DNA of 64,000 nucleotides from Heyndrickxia coagulans 36D1 (GCF_000169195.2 NC_016023.1:1488001-1552000); one strand, 5' to 3'; shown: positions 34,299 to 43,643, counted from the stretch's first letter. Numbers and translations are program-made. Notes: generated by a model not told the origin, from the sequence alone.

Positions 34299-35095
34299 GA
34301 AAGACATTTTTGAAACGTGGCCGGTTGCCTGCTGTCTTTCATGTGCGAGATGAAGGACAATTTAAAGTGGCGGTAGCCCGTTTTTGTCTTTCATTGGGCG
34401 AGTGAAGGACATTTAGAGGTTGTGGCGACTTTATTTTGTCCTTCATGGGGCGGATGAAAGACATTTGGGGTCGGAGATGGTCTCTGTTTTGTCCTTCATA
34501 AAGTGGATGAAAGACATTTTGAAGCGCGGCTGGTTGGCAATTGTCTTTCATGTGCGAGATGAAGGACATTTTAAAGTGGCGGTAGCCCGTTTTTGTCTTT
34601 CATTAGGCGAGTGAAGGACATTTAGAGGTTGTGGCGACTTTATTTTGTCCTTCATGGAGCGGATGAAAGACATTTGGGCTCTGTGCTGTCTTTGATTTGT
34701 CCTTCATCGGGTGAATGAAGGACATTTTAGGGTTATGGCGAGTTTGTTTTGGTCTTCATGGAGCGGATGAAGGACATTTGGGCTCTGTGCTGTCTTTGAT
34801 TTGTCCTTCATCGGGTGAATGAAGGACATTTTAGGGTTATGGTGAGTTTGTTTTGGTCTTCATGGAGCGGATGAAAGACATTTGGGGTCAGAGATGGTCT
34901 CTGTTTTGTCCTTCATAAAGTGGATGAAAGACATTTTGAAGCGCGGCTGGTTGGCAATTGTCTTTCATGTACAAGATGAAGGACATTTTAAAGCGGTGGC
35001 AATCATTTTTTGTCTTTCATCGGACGAATGAAGGACATTTTGGGGTTGAGGCGATTTTGTTTTGTCTTTCATAAAACGAATGAAAGACATTTTTA
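34299..35095. repeat. Array B: 15 palindromic units at 52-bp period
   Basis: Cores of TGTCYTTCAT, about 6-7 nt, then (A/G)TGAARGACA start at 34333, 34385, 34437, 34490, 34542, 34594, 34646, 34698, 34750, 34802, 34854, 34907, 34959, 35011 and 35063; a half unit lies at 34299. Steps are 52 bp, twice 53. Linkers of about 25 bp are related (TTTNGGG... ...TTTTG). Units 1-3 are repeated as 5-7 (209 bp apart), 8-9 as 10-11 (104 bp) and 4-5 as 12-13 (417 bp). Frame changes at each unit, so it is non-coding. Confidence 0.9.
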
Positions 35096-35102
35096 AGACG
35101 TG

Positions 35103-35730
35103 GCTCCAAAAAGACACTTGGACGGCGACCAAACTTTCCTTTTAGGAGCATTTCAAAAAGGCAAAAAACATTCGTGTCAGCCAAACCGACCCCCGATAGA
35201 AGTTTCAATTAGACAAAAGAACAAGCGGGTCATGTTAAACTGTCCAATTAGGATTTCCAATTGGACAAAAGATCCGCCTCTGCCATGTGTTTTGGCCCTT
35301 TAGAGTAGATCAAAAAGACAAAACGCACCTGGAAATCAGCCCAATTATCCCTTAGAACGTTTCAAAAAGCCAAAAGGCGCTTGGGGAACGTGCCAATTGT
35401 CCTTTAGAACGTTTCAAAAAGCCAAAAGGTGCTTGGGGAACGTGCCAATTGTCCTTTAGAGCGTCTCAAAAAGACAAAAGACACCTTGACAGCGTCCAAA
35501 CTGTCTTTTAGAATACCTCAAAAAGCCAAAACGCACCTGGAAATCATCCAAACTGTCCTTTAGAACGTTTCAAAAAGCCAAAAGAAACCTAGCTAGCGTC
35601 CAAACTGTCTTTTAGAACATCTCAAAAAGACAAAAAGCGCCTGTGAATCAAACAAACTGTCCTCTAGAGTATCTTAAAAGCCAAAAGGCACCTAGGGAAC
35701 GTCCCAATTATCCTTTCATGCAACAAAAGC
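35103..35730. repeat. Array C: diverged subfamily, same 52-bp period
   Basis: It continues array B in phase. Units read TGTCCTTTAGAACGTTTCAA then AAAGMCAAAAG, with starts near 35398, 35450, 35502, 35554, 35606, 35658 and 35710 and degenerate ones from about 35135. The outer TGTCYTT/AAAGACA arms are those of arrays A and B; the inner part differs. One unit contains GTCCAATT/AATTGGAC (35242-35267). Confidence 0.8.
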
Positions 35731-35754
35731 CGGGAGATTGCCGGCTTGCACGCC

Positions 35755-35791
35755 AAACACCCATTGAGCATGCATCGCCCAATGGGTGTTT
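35755..35791. terminator. Terminator of rsfA
   Basis: AAACACCCATTG (35755-35766) / CAATGGGTGTTT (35780-35791), a perfect 12-bp stem located 20 bp after the rsfA stop on the minus strand. Confidence 0.75.
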
Positions 35792-35810
35792 GTGTTTACT
35801 CGCCCGAAAC

Positions 35811-36521
35811 TTATTCCGCCAGCTTTTCGAGATTGCCGTTGCGGTCCATTTTAAATTTGGTTGCCCCGGTTTCGTCTTCTTCGAAAAGGACGTATTTTCT
35901 CGCGCGGTTCATGATTTTCATCAAGGTTTCGTAGTCTTCCTGCATGGTAACCGAACCTTCTTCGAGCTCTTCGACGCGTTTTTTCAATTCTTCCGTTTCC
36001 TTTTTCAATTCCTGGTTTTCGTGCTTCAATCTTGCATTCTCACTTTTTAAAATCGTGCTTTGGAATTGCGTATTGTTCAAGTATTGCAGATAGCTGATGA
36101 CCTTGACAAGGCTCATTTCCCCGCTGTTTTCGGCCGCCTGGGAAACTTGAGGGCTGCTGTTTTCAGCTTCTTCCCCGTCCGGAGCAGGTTGTTCCGGAAA
36201 TTCAGCAAGCGGTATTTCGCCAATTTCCTCGAGTGTTGGAACCGGCGGCTGGTACAGCAGTTTCTTTTTCCCGCCCTGGTCTTTTCCAAGCAGGCGCTGG
36301 CGTTGTTTGCGCTGTTTTTTTGCAAGCTGCAGCGCCTGTTCGTAGTTATGGCGGACAACCGCATTCCAGCGGAAACCGCAGGCGGCGGATGTACGGTTCA
36401 GCTTATCGCCGACTTCCTCAAATGCATTCAGCTGCGTGCTTCCTTCGCGCACGTGGCGGAGCACTGTTTCCGCCAGCAACAAATCATCTTCTTCGCTCCA
36501 CGCATCTTGACGTGATTTCAT
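35811..36521 (-). CDS. rsfA: Prespore regulator RsfA (YwfN)
   Basis: The product is about 236 aa: an N-terminal Myb/SANT-like domain (residues 1-60, [21 protein letters not shown]... [11 protein letters not shown]), a Pro/Glu-rich linker, and a coiled coil (about 145-200, [20 protein letters not shown]). RsfA fine-tunes sigma-F-dependent genes in the forespore. ATG 36521 has GGGGGT 7 nt upstream; ATG 36527 is too close to it. A sigma-F-like promoter lies upstream. Position next to ywfO agrees with B. subtilis. Confidence 0.88.
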   Translation of the reverse strand: MKSRQDAWSEEDDLLLAETVLRHVREGSTQLNAFEEVGDKLNRTSAACGFRWNAVVRHNYEQALQLAKKQRKQRQRLLGKDQGGKKKLLYQPPVPTLEEIGEIPLAEFPEQPAPDGEEAENSSPQVSQAAENSGEMSLVKVISYLQYLNNTQFQSTILKSENARLKHENQELKKETEELKKRVEELEEGSVTMQEDYETLMKIMNRARKYVLFEEDETGATKFKMDRNGNLEKLAE

Positions 36522-36562
36522 TCTCATTACCCCCAAAATGTAAATTTTTTGTTTGTACTAAG

Positions 36563-36591
36563 AGAATGGACAAAAAACACGTAATTTATAC
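36563..36591 (-). promoter_or_regulatory. Sigma-F-like promoter of rsfA
   Basis: On the minus strand GTATA (36591-36587), 15 bp, then GTCCATTCT (36571-36563). The sigma-F consensus is GYWTA-N15-GGNNANNNT; the second G is replaced by T. Confidence 0.4.
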
Positions 36592-36740
36592 CAATATGGT
36601 AAAAAAATAATAGAATTTTAGCGCGCAAACGGATTTTTGCTTGTAGCAACACAGTCGGGAGGCACACGAGAGAAGCCAAAATGCCCATTTGGGTTGCCTA
36701 GGCAAGGATTCTGGTGGCTTTAAATGCAAAGGTTTTAAAA

Positions 36741-36884
36741 AATGCAGCCATTGCAACCTGATACAACAGATAGAAAGGGCAGCATCCCGCATTTTCACGG
36801 ATACGCCCTTTTAATGCAGCCGTTGATACCTGGTTCAACGCATGGAAAGGGCGGAGTCCCGCATTTTCGCAGATGCGCCCTTTT
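36741..36884. repeat. Two tandem 72-bp hairpin repeats
   Basis: Copies 36741-36812 and 36813-36884 are directly adjacent and agree at about 58 of 72 positions. Each contains AAAGGGC ... GCCCTTTT, i.e. a terminator-like hairpin ending in T. They lie in the 500-bp gap between rsfA and ywfO, which otherwise shows only a TATAAT at 36986-36991 before ywfO. Confidence 0.8.
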
Positions 36885-37021
36885 ATTGGGATTTTAAAAA
36901 AAAAACAAACTTTTCAATCGACCTCCACATTTTAAAAGCTGCCTATCCGCATATTACAAGCCTTTTTTTCTCGCACCTGTCCCGGTATAATAGAATTACG
37001 ACATCAGGAAGAGGGTAAAGC

Positions 37022-38338
37022 ATGGAATACGCCAAACTTAAGCTCAGTGAGGAAAAAGTGTTTAAAGACCCTGTCCACCGCTATGTCCATGTGCGTGACC
37101 GGGTGATCTGGGACTTGATCGGAACAAAAGAGTTCCAGCGATTGCGCCGGATCCGGCAGCTCGGCACGACTTACCTGACTTTCCACGGGGCGGAACACAG
37201 CCGTTTCAGCCACTCACTCGGCGTCTATGAAATTGTCAGGAGAATTACAGATGATGTTTTTAAAGACCGGGTGAATTGGAACGGAAAGGACAGGCTACTG
37301 TCGCTTTGCGCTGCGCTTTTGCACGATCTTGGCCACGGCCCGTTTTCCCATTCGTTTGAAAAAGTGTTTGGCATGGACCATGAGGAGTTTACAAGGCAAA
37401 TCATCCTCGGGGAGACGGAAGTCAATGAAGTATTGCGGCGGGTCGGCAGAAATTTCCCGAAAAAAGTGGCGGAAGTGATTGCGAAAACTTCAGAAAACAA
37501 GCTGGTGGTCAGCCTGATTTCAAGCCAGCTTGATGCGGACCGGATGGATTATTTGTTGCGCGATGCGTATTATACAGGGGTCAGCTATGGCCATTTTGAC
37601 ATTGAACGGCTGCTCCGCGTCATGCGCCCGCATGAAGACCAGGCTGTTTTTAAATACAGCGGCATGCATGCGGTCGAAGATTATATTTTAAGCCGTTACC
37701 AAATGTACTGGCAAGTGTATTTTCACCCGGTGACAAGAAGCGCGGAAGTGATTTTAACAAAAATTTTGCACCGCGCAAAAACGTTGTACGATGCCCGTTA
37801 CCCGTTCAAACACGGGCCCAGCCATTTCCAGTCGCTTTTTGAAGGTAGACTCAGCCTGAATGATTATTTAAAGCTGGATGAGCACGTCATGCTGTATTAT
37901 ATTGAAGTTTGGCAGGAAGAAGATGACCCGGTTTTGCGGGACCTTTGCGCCCGCTTTGTAAACCGGAATCTGTTTAAATACATTGAGTTTGACCCGGCAA
38001 AAGAATTTAAGGTGCACAGCCGGCTTGAAAAGCTTTTTGCAGAAGCCGGGATCGACCCGAACTATTATTTAGTCATTGATTCGTCTTCAGATCTTCCGTA
38101 CGATTTTTACCGGCCGGGCGAGGAAGGGGAGCGGCTGCCGATCAATTTGCTGATGCGAAACGGTGACCTGAAAGAATTATCAAGGGAATCGGATATTGTG
38201 GACGCGATTTCGGGGAAAAGAAGGACGGATCATAAATTGTATTTTCCGCTTGATTTGATCGAAGACGAAACGACACACGGGGAAAAGAAAAGGGAAATTG
38301 CTGCTTTGCTGAAACTGCCCCGGAGTTCGGAAATTTAG
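37022..38338 (+). CDS. ywfO: HD-domain phosphohydrolase YwfO
   Basis: The product is 438 aa with an SpoT/dGTPase-like HD domain: FHGAEHSRFSHSLGVYEIV near 60 and the HD doublet in LLHDLGHGPFSHSFE near 105. B. subtilis YwfO (433 aa) is a dNTP triphosphohydrolase-like protein. ATG 37022 has GAAGAGGG. It leads a likely operon with ywgA, 17 bp downstream. Confidence 0.9.
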   Translation: MEYAKLKLSEEKVFKDPVHRYVHVRDRVIWDLIGTKEFQRLRRIRQLGTTYLTFHGAEHSRFSHSLGVYEIVRRITDDVFKDRVNWNGKDRLLSLCAALLHDLGHGPFSHSFEKVFGMDHEEFTRQIILGETEVNEVLRRVGRNFPKKVAEVIAKTSENKLVVSLISSQLDADRMDYLLRDAYYTGVSYGHFDIERLLRVMRPHEDQAVFKYSGMHAVEDYILSRYQMYWQVYFHPVTRSAEVILTKILHRAKTLYDARYPFKHGPSHFQSLFEGRLSLNDYLKLDEHVMLYYIEVWQEEDDPVLRDLCARFVNRNLFKYIEFDPAKEFKVHSRLEKLFAEAGIDPNYYLVIDSSSDLPYDFYRPGEEGERLPINLLMRNGDLKELSRESDIVDAISGKRRTDHKLYFPLDLIEDETTHGEKKREIAALLKLPRSSEI

Positions 38339-38355
38339 TCAGGAGTGAATGGTTT

Positions 38356-38874
38356 GTGTTAGAAGATCATGTAAAAATTATGGGTGCGCTTGCCATAAGC
38401 GGAGAGATTGTCGGGCGTAAAAAGCTGCAAAAAATGATTTATATTGCAAAAAAATTATCTTTCCCGTTTCAGGAAAAATTCGAGTTTCATTTTTACGGCC
38501 CGTATTCTGAAGAGTTGACGCTCAAAGTAGAGGAGCTGACCAACCTCGGGTTTGTAAACGAAGTAAAAGAGAAAAAAGGCGGATATGTCCAATATCGGTA
38601 TACGGTAACAGACGAAGGCCGGGAATTTCTGGAAATGTACGAACCGGATCTGCCAGGGCTGGATGCGTGCCTGGCAGAAATGAACGGGCAAAATGCGCGT
38701 TTCCTTGAGCTCGTTTCAACCGTCATGTATTTTGATATGCTTCCGAAAGAGGAAGTAAAGGAGAAAATCTTTACATTAAAGGCGAAGCAGCGTTATACGG
38801 AGGAGGAAATCAACGAGGCGTACGATTACATAGAAAAATTGAAAAAAATCGCCAGGCCCGTCCAGCAGGCTTAG
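38356..38874 (+). CDS. ywgA: YwgA family protein
   Basis: The product is 172 aa: a winged-helix-like N-terminal part (LAISGEIVGRKKLQKMIYIAKKL, later YRYTVTDEGREFLEMYEPDL) and a helical C-terminal end. It matches YwgA, of unknown function, always next to ywfO in bacilli. The fold recalls Panacea/antitoxin-like winged helix proteins, but this is speculative. GTG 38356 has AGGAGTG upstream. Confidence 0.8.
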   Translation: MLEDHVKIMGALAISGEIVGRKKLQKMIYIAKKLSFPFQEKFEFHFYGPYSEELTLKVEELTNLGFVNEVKEKKGGYVQYRYTVTDEGREFLEMYEPDLPGLDACLAEMNGQNARFLELVSTVMYFDMLPKEEVKEKIFTLKAKQRYTEEEINEAYDYIEKLKKIARPVQQA

Positions 38875-38888
38875 CGATTTTTCATCCC

Positions 38889-39074
38889 CTATTCGTCGCT
38901 TTTGCGGACGCCGCCTATGGCATAATGGTTTTTTGACATTTCTTCAATGAAAACGGTAATGTTTTCTTTCGGGGCGTCTACGGTTTCGCTGACTGCGGCC
39001 GTTACTTTTTCGACCAGCGCTTTCTTTTGCTCGTCTGTACGGCCTTCCAGCATTTTGACGGTTACATATGGCAT
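38889..39074 (-). CDS. ywhB: 4-oxalocrotonate tautomerase family protein YwhB
   Basis: The product is 61 aa with catalytic Pro directly after Met (MPYVTVKMLEGRT), which becomes the N-terminus after Met removal, and the conserved Arg in GRTDEQKKALVEKVT. 4-OT enzymes use this Pro as general base in keto-enol tautomerisation. ATG 39074 has AAGGAGA upstream. It is convergent with ywgA, 14 bp apart. Confidence 0.9.
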   Translation of the reverse strand: MPYVTVKMLEGRTDEQKKALVEKVTAAVSETVDAPKENITVFIEEMSKNHYAIGGVRKSDE

Positions 39075-39219
39075 GCGGGTGCATCTCCTTTTATATGATT
39101 TCATAAAAATTGTAAAGTCTTTTTTGCCCGCCTGCAAGTGGCACTTTTAAAACAAGTGAATACCGAATGAAAATTTTGTATACTATAGTCAATATATTGT
39201 TTTTAAAGGAGACCGGTAC

Positions 39220-39882
39220 GTGGAACAATTACAACAGTTTTTGGCATATCCGTTGAGGGATATCCCGATTGTCGCGGCGGTGTTGATCATTGCTTTTACC
39301 GTCCATGAATTTTCCCATGCTTATACGGCTTATCTGTGCGGCGACCCGACTGCCAAACGCGAGGGACGGCTGACATTGAACCCGGCGCAGCATATTGACC
39401 CGCTCGGCGCGCTGCTTATTTTTGTCGCCGGCTTCGGCTGGGCGCGCCCTGTCCCGGTAAACCGCTACCATTTCAAAAATCCGCGCCTGGCAGGGGTGGC
39501 GGTATCTTTTGCGGGCCCTGCCAGCAATTTTTTGATGGCGTTTATCGGGGAAATCATCTTTTATGTGCTGGTGGCAACCGGGCTTGGCGCAGGCCTGCCA
39601 TGGTTTGTCCTTTCCTTTTTCAATTATTTTGTCTGGCTGAATCTCGTATTGTTTATTTTTAATTTAATTCCGCTTCCGCCGCTGGACGGGTACCGGATCA
39701 TAGAAGATTTGGTTTCGCCGGGGGTACGGGCAAAATTGACGCAGTACGAGCAGTACAGCATCGTTGTATTTCTGGTCCTGCTGGTCACGCCGCTTGGCCG
39801 GTATACGATCTCGCCGCTGCTTAACAGTGCGGTTCCGTCGATTATGAAGGGATTCCAGACCATTGTTTCCGTATTCGGATAG
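39220..39882 (+). CDS. ywhC: Site-2-protease family membrane metalloprotease YwhC
   Basis: The product is 220 aa with five to six membrane segments. The zinc site HEFSH lies in [11 protein letters not shown] near 28, and the third ligand is in [13 protein letters not shown] near 149. It belongs to the compact M50 family without PDZ domain; substrates are unknown. GTG 39220 has AAAGGAGA. It heads a likely operon with ywhD. Confidence 0.88.
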   Translation: MEQLQQFLAYPLRDIPIVAAVLIIAFTVHEFSHAYTAYLCGDPTAKREGRLTLNPAQHIDPLGALLIFVAGFGWARPVPVNRYHFKNPRLAGVAVSFAGPASNFLMAFIGEIIFYVLVATGLGAGLPWFVLSFFNYFVWLNLVLFIFNLIPLPPLDGYRIIEDLVSPGVRAKLTQYEQYSIVVFLVLLVTPLGRYTISPLLNSAVPSIMKGFQTIVSVFG

Positions 39883-39912
39883 ATTGCCATTGAGAGAAAG
39901 GGGATGTGCAAG

Positions 39913-40425
39913 ATGGCTAAAAAAAAGAAAAAGGCAGAATTTAATATTATTAAAAATGCGCCGACTGACGGCCATAAAAGTTTTGGCACCGGGGCGCTGA
40001 ACCTTGAAAATGTCTCGCCGGTGATCATTGATGTCAATGAAGGCACGGCGGTTGTCGATATTGGGGCGATGCATGCAAGGAGCGCCGTGGAAAAACGGGT
40101 GAGATTTTTCCCCGACCGTTCGGAAGTCCCGGAAGAGGGGGCAAAACCGTACTGGCTTGTGTGGGTGACAATTGAACGCGGCGAAAACGGCCCTTATTAT
40201 CACGGGGTGACAGCCTGCGAAATGGTGGTCAACAAGGAAAAACGTCGCGGCTACAAATCGCTGCCGGAACATGTCAACCGCCTCGACAAGTCGATGAAGG
40301 GCCATATCATTGTAGACCATATGGATGACCGGTCCAAGAAGGTGCTGGCGGATTTCTTAAAAGGCCACAGCAGCGAGATGTGGGATTTATCCAGCGATGA
40401 ATTGAAAGAAGCATTAAAGGCCTGA
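39913..40425 (+). CDS. ywhD: YwhD family protein
   Basis: The product is 170 aa with a Lys-rich start (AKKKKKAEFNIIKNAPTDGHKS), matching YwhD (about 172 aa). It is conserved in bacilli; function unknown. ATG 39913 lies 9 nt after AAAGGGG; ATG 39904 overlaps that site. The last about 35 bp of the gene are repeated imperfectly 70 bp downstream. Confidence 0.85.
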   Translation: MAKKKKKAEFNIIKNAPTDGHKSFGTGALNLENVSPVIIDVNEGTAVVDIGAMHARSAVEKRVRFFPDRSEVPEEGAKPYWLVWVTIERGENGPYYHGVTACEMVVNKEKRRGYKSLPEHVNRLDKSMKGHIIVDHMDDRSKKVLADFLKGHSSEMWDLSSDELKEALKA

Positions 40426-40483
40426 CCCCGTGCATTTTGGTGCGAGGAACCGGCCGGAATTTCAAGATGGATTGAAAGAGCAG

Positions 40484-40520
40484 GAAAGGCCTGACCGCAA
40501 AGCGGCCAGGCCTTTCTTTT
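40484..40520. terminator. Bidirectional terminator ywhD/pbpG
   Basis: AAAGGCCTG(A)CCGC / GCGG(C)CAGGCCTTT followed by CTTTTTG, between convergent genes. Confidence 0.9.
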
Positions 40521-40528
40521 TGCTATTT

Positions 40529-42583
40529 TTAGAAAAACGGGAACAGTTTTTCAAGCCAGTTACGGTGCTTTTTCGGATACAACTCATTTTCTCCTGCTGC
40601 GGGATGTTTGCTGCAGGGCTCGGCCGGTTCGGTACCGGATATAAAGTATGTCAGCCTTGCCACCGGGCAGTTTTCGGTTGCAATTTTCCCGGTTTCAGGA
40701 TCGATTTCAACGCCGGTTACGCCTTTGGGCGGCTTAAACTCCGCGGCAGGGCGCCCGGCAAGTGCTTTTTCCATAAACCGGGCCCATATTTTTTTGGCGT
40801 ACATTTTGTCGGCGGCCAACGTGATTTCCTGCCCGTTGTCGTATCCGACCCAAACGCCTGACACAAGCTGGGGCGAAAACCCGATCATCCAACTGTCCGT
40901 GTTGGTGGAGCCGGATTTGCCGGCGTACGGGCGGGTGAGGCTTTTGACAATGGAGGCGCCGGTGACACGGGCATAGCCGTTCAGGCGCTTGTCAAACATA
41001 CCGGTCATCATTTGCGAGGTGACAAACGCCGCCGCTTTGTCCAGCACTCGTTTTTTCTCATGTTTGTCGTATGCATACAGGACGTGACCTTTATAATCTT
41101 CCACTTTTGTGATGAAAACAGGCCCGTTTTGAGTGCCGCCGTTTGCAAGCAGGCTGTAGGCGTTCACCATATCGAGCAGGTGCACGCCGGATGTGCCGAG
41201 CGCAAGTGACGGCACTTTTTCCATCGGGGTTGTAAGGCCAAATTGTTTTGCGGTTTGAACGAGCACATCCTGCCCGAGCAGCAAATGGGTTTTCACGGCG
41301 TAAATATTATCTGAAACGGCGAGCGCCTGCATCATCGTAATGTCCCTATTGGCATATTGGCTGTTGAAATTATGCGGCCTGTATGAAGATCCGCCCGGCC
41401 GGAAAACGGTCGGTTCGCTTTTGAGCATCGTTGCCGGCGTGAATCCGTGGTTCAATGCAGCATAATAAAGGAGCGGCTTCATGGTGGAACCGGGCTGGCG
41501 CGTTGCCTGTGTGGCGCGGTTAAAGGAACTTTCCGCATAATCGCGGCCCCCGGTAAGTGCGGTTACGAAGCCGTTTTTCGGATTGATTGCCGCAAAACCG
41601 AGCTGGATTTGCGAAGATGCCGGAATGATTTCCTTCACTGTTTCTTCGGCAATTTTTTGCTGCTTCACATCAAGGGTGGTATATACTTTTAATCCCCCGA
41701 GCGCAATCGTCCGGTCATCAAACCCGAGTTTTGTTTTCAGCTGTTTTTTCACAAGGTCCTGGAAATAAGGGGCGATCCGGTTTGTATCCGGATCCGCTTT
41801 TTGCATGATTTTTACCGTTTCATTGGCGGCCGCTGTTGCTTGTTTTTTTGTAATATAGCCGTTTTTCACCATCGATTGCAAAACAGCAAGCTGCCGTTTT
41901 TTCGCTTTTTCCGGCGAAATAACAGGGGAGTAGACTCCTGGGCCGTTCGGAATCCCGGCAAGCATGGCGGCTTCGGCAAGCGTCAGCTGTTTGGCGCTTT
42001 TTCCGAAATAGTACCGGCTTGCGGCTTCAATTCCGTATTTTCCATGTCCGTAATTGATCGTATTTAAATAGCCTTCCAGAATCCGGTCTTTACTGTAGCT
42101 GGACTCGAGCCGGATCGTGTAGAACGCTTCCTTTAATTTTCTTTCCCATGTTTTATCGAGCGTTAAAAACAAGTTGCGGGCGTATTGCTGGGTAATGGTG
42201 CTTGCACCCTGCACCTTTCCCATTGCTTTCATATCGGCAGCGACCGCCCCGGCCATGCGCCGGTAATCAAAACCGTGGTGATGGTAAAAGTTGCGGTCTT
42301 CGATTGAAATGGTCGCGTCAATAGCGTTTTCGGAGATGCCGTCAAGCGGCACCCAGTATCTTTGCTGGCCGCTGTTCGACTCGCCGATTTGTTTGCCGTT
42401 TTGTGCATAATACAGCGTTGATTGCGGCACGGACAGCGGCGGCGGACCGAGAATTTTTGCATACAGATAGACAGCTGCCGTTAAGACGGACAGCAGGATG
42501 GCGAAAGTAATCAGGGCAAACAGCATCAGGCGCAGGCCCCATTTGGCTTTCCGGATCTTTGGTGTTGTCTGTGTCTCCATCAT
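40529..42583 (-). CDS. pbpG: Class A penicillin-binding protein (PbpG/PBP2d-like)
   Basis: The product is about 684 aa: a short cytoplasmic tail, TM anchor (about 18-42), GT51 glycosyltransferase domain (about 60-230, EDRNFYHHHGFDYRRM and GASTITQQYARN) and transpeptidase domain (about 310-600) with STMK, SDN and KSGST motifs. It polymerises and crosslinks peptidoglycan. B. subtilis PbpG (YwhE), a sporulation-linked PBP, occupies the same place between ywhD and speB. ATG 42583 follows GAGGTG. Confidence 0.9.
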   Translation of the reverse strand: MMETQTTPKIRKAKWGLRLMLFALITFAILLSVLTAAVYLYAKILGPPPLSVPQSTLYYAQNGKQIGESNSGQQRYWVPLDGISENAIDATISIEDRNFYHHHGFDYRRMAGAVAADMKAMGKVQGASTITQQYARNLFLTLDKTWERKLKEAFYTIRLESSYSKDRILEGYLNTINYGHGKYGIEAASRYYFGKSAKQLTLAEAAMLAGIPNGPGVYSPVISPEKAKKRQLAVLQSMVKNGYITKKQATAAANETVKIMQKADPDTNRIAPYFQDLVKKQLKTKLGFDDRTIALGGLKVYTTLDVKQQKIAEETVKEIIPASSQIQLGFAAINPKNGFVTALTGGRDYAESSFNRATQATRQPGSTMKPLLYYAALNHGFTPATMLKSEPTVFRPGGSSYRPHNFNSQYANRDITMMQALAVSDNIYAVKTHLLLGQDVLVQTAKQFGLTTPMEKVPSLALGTSGVHLLDMVNAYSLLANGGTQNGPVFITKVEDYKGHVLYAYDKHEKKRVLDKAAAFVTSQMMTGMFDKRLNGYARVTGASIVKSLTRPYAGKSGSTNTDSWMIGFSPQLVSGVWVGYDNGQEITLAADKMYAKKIWARFMEKALAGRPAAEFKPPKGVTGVEIDPETGKIATENCPVARLTYFISGTEPAEPCSKHPAAGENELYPKKHRNWLEKLFPFF

Positions 42584-42761
42584 CCGCACCTCTTTTTCTC
42601 CTTATTTCCTTAGTATTTAGTAAGAAAGGAAATTTTAAACACCAGAACCGAAAAAAGGATACCGAAGAGAGTGGGCCCGCTGTAAAAAGATTCTTGCTTT
42701 TTTTCGGAATTTCACTATACTTTTTCCATGTGTCGGAAATTGTGAAAAAGAGGAGAAAAAG

Positions 42762-43634
42762 ATGAGATTTGATGAAGCTTATTCAGGCCATGTTTTTATC
42801 GGGGCAAGCCCTGATTATGAAAAAAGCCGGGTGGTGCTTTACGGCATGCCGATGGACTGGACAGTCAGCTACCGCCCGGGTTCAAGGTTCGGTCCGGGGC
42901 GCATCCGGGAAGTTTCAATCGGGCTTGAAGAATACAGCCCGTATCTTGACCGGGAACTTGCCGAAATCAGCTATTTTGATGCCGGCGATATGCCGCTGCC
43001 GTTCGGCAATCCGCAAAAAAGCCTCGATATGATTGAGGATTATGTTGGGACATTGCTCGGCGACGGGAAATTTCCGTTCGGCCTCGGCGGCGAGCATTTG
43101 GTGACATGGCCGGTGATCCGCGCCGTTTATAAAAAATACTCGGATCTTGCTGTCATTCATTTTGACGCCCATACCGATTTGCGCACGGATTATGAAGGTG
43201 AGCCGCTTTCGCATGCGACGCCGATCCGGAAAACGGCGGAGTTGATTGGACCTCGGAATGTGTATTCATTCGGTATCCGGTCCGGCTTGAAAGAGGAATT
43301 TGAATGGGCGGAAAAAAACGGCATGCAGATCGCAAAATTTGAAGTGCTTGAGCCGCTCAAAAAAGTGTTGCCGGCGCTTTCCGGCCGCCATGTGTATGTA
43401 ACGGTCGATATTGATGTGCTCGATCCGGCTTTTGCGCCGGGGACAGGGACGGTTGATGCCGGCGGGATCACCTCAAAAGAACTGCTGGCATCGATTCATG
43501 CAATTGCCCGTTCTAACGTGAATGTCATCGGTTGTGATCTTGTTGAAGTGGCGCCTGTATACGACCATTCTGAGCAAACAGCCAATACGGCTAGCAAGCT
43601 CGTGCGCGAAATGATGCTTGGCTGGGTGAAGTAA
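42762..43634 (+). CDS. speB: Agmatinase
   Basis: The product is 290 aa of the ureohydrolase family. The Mn2+ ligands are seen in GLGGEHLVTWPV (near 111), VIHFDAHTDLR (near 132-137) and TVDIDVLDPAFAPG (near 213). It hydrolyses agmatine to putrescine and urea. ATG 42762 has GAGGAG. In B. subtilis speB follows speE; no speE lies here, so spermidine synthase is encoded elsewhere or absent. Confidence 0.93.
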   Translation: MRFDEAYSGHVFIGASPDYEKSRVVLYGMPMDWTVSYRPGSRFGPGRIREVSIGLEEYSPYLDRELAEISYFDAGDMPLPFGNPQKSLDMIEDYVGTLLGDGKFPFGLGGEHLVTWPVIRAVYKKYSDLAVIHFDAHTDLRTDYEGEPLSHATPIRKTAELIGPRNVYSFGIRSGLKEEFEWAEKNGMQIAKFEVLEPLKKVLPALSGRHVYVTVDIDVLDPAFAPGTGTVDAGGITSKELLASIHAIARSNVNVIGCDLVEVAPVYDHSEQTANTASKLVREMMLGWVK

Positions 43635-43643
43635 CGGAAAACC

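Noticed and set aside
34333-35090. CRISPR-like layout: 27-bp repeats with 25-bp spacers
   Set aside because: Linkers are related to each other and duplicated in blocks, repeats are degenerate, no leader or cas genes are near, and arrays of the same family occur elsewhere. It is a tandem palindromic repeat, not a CRISPR array.
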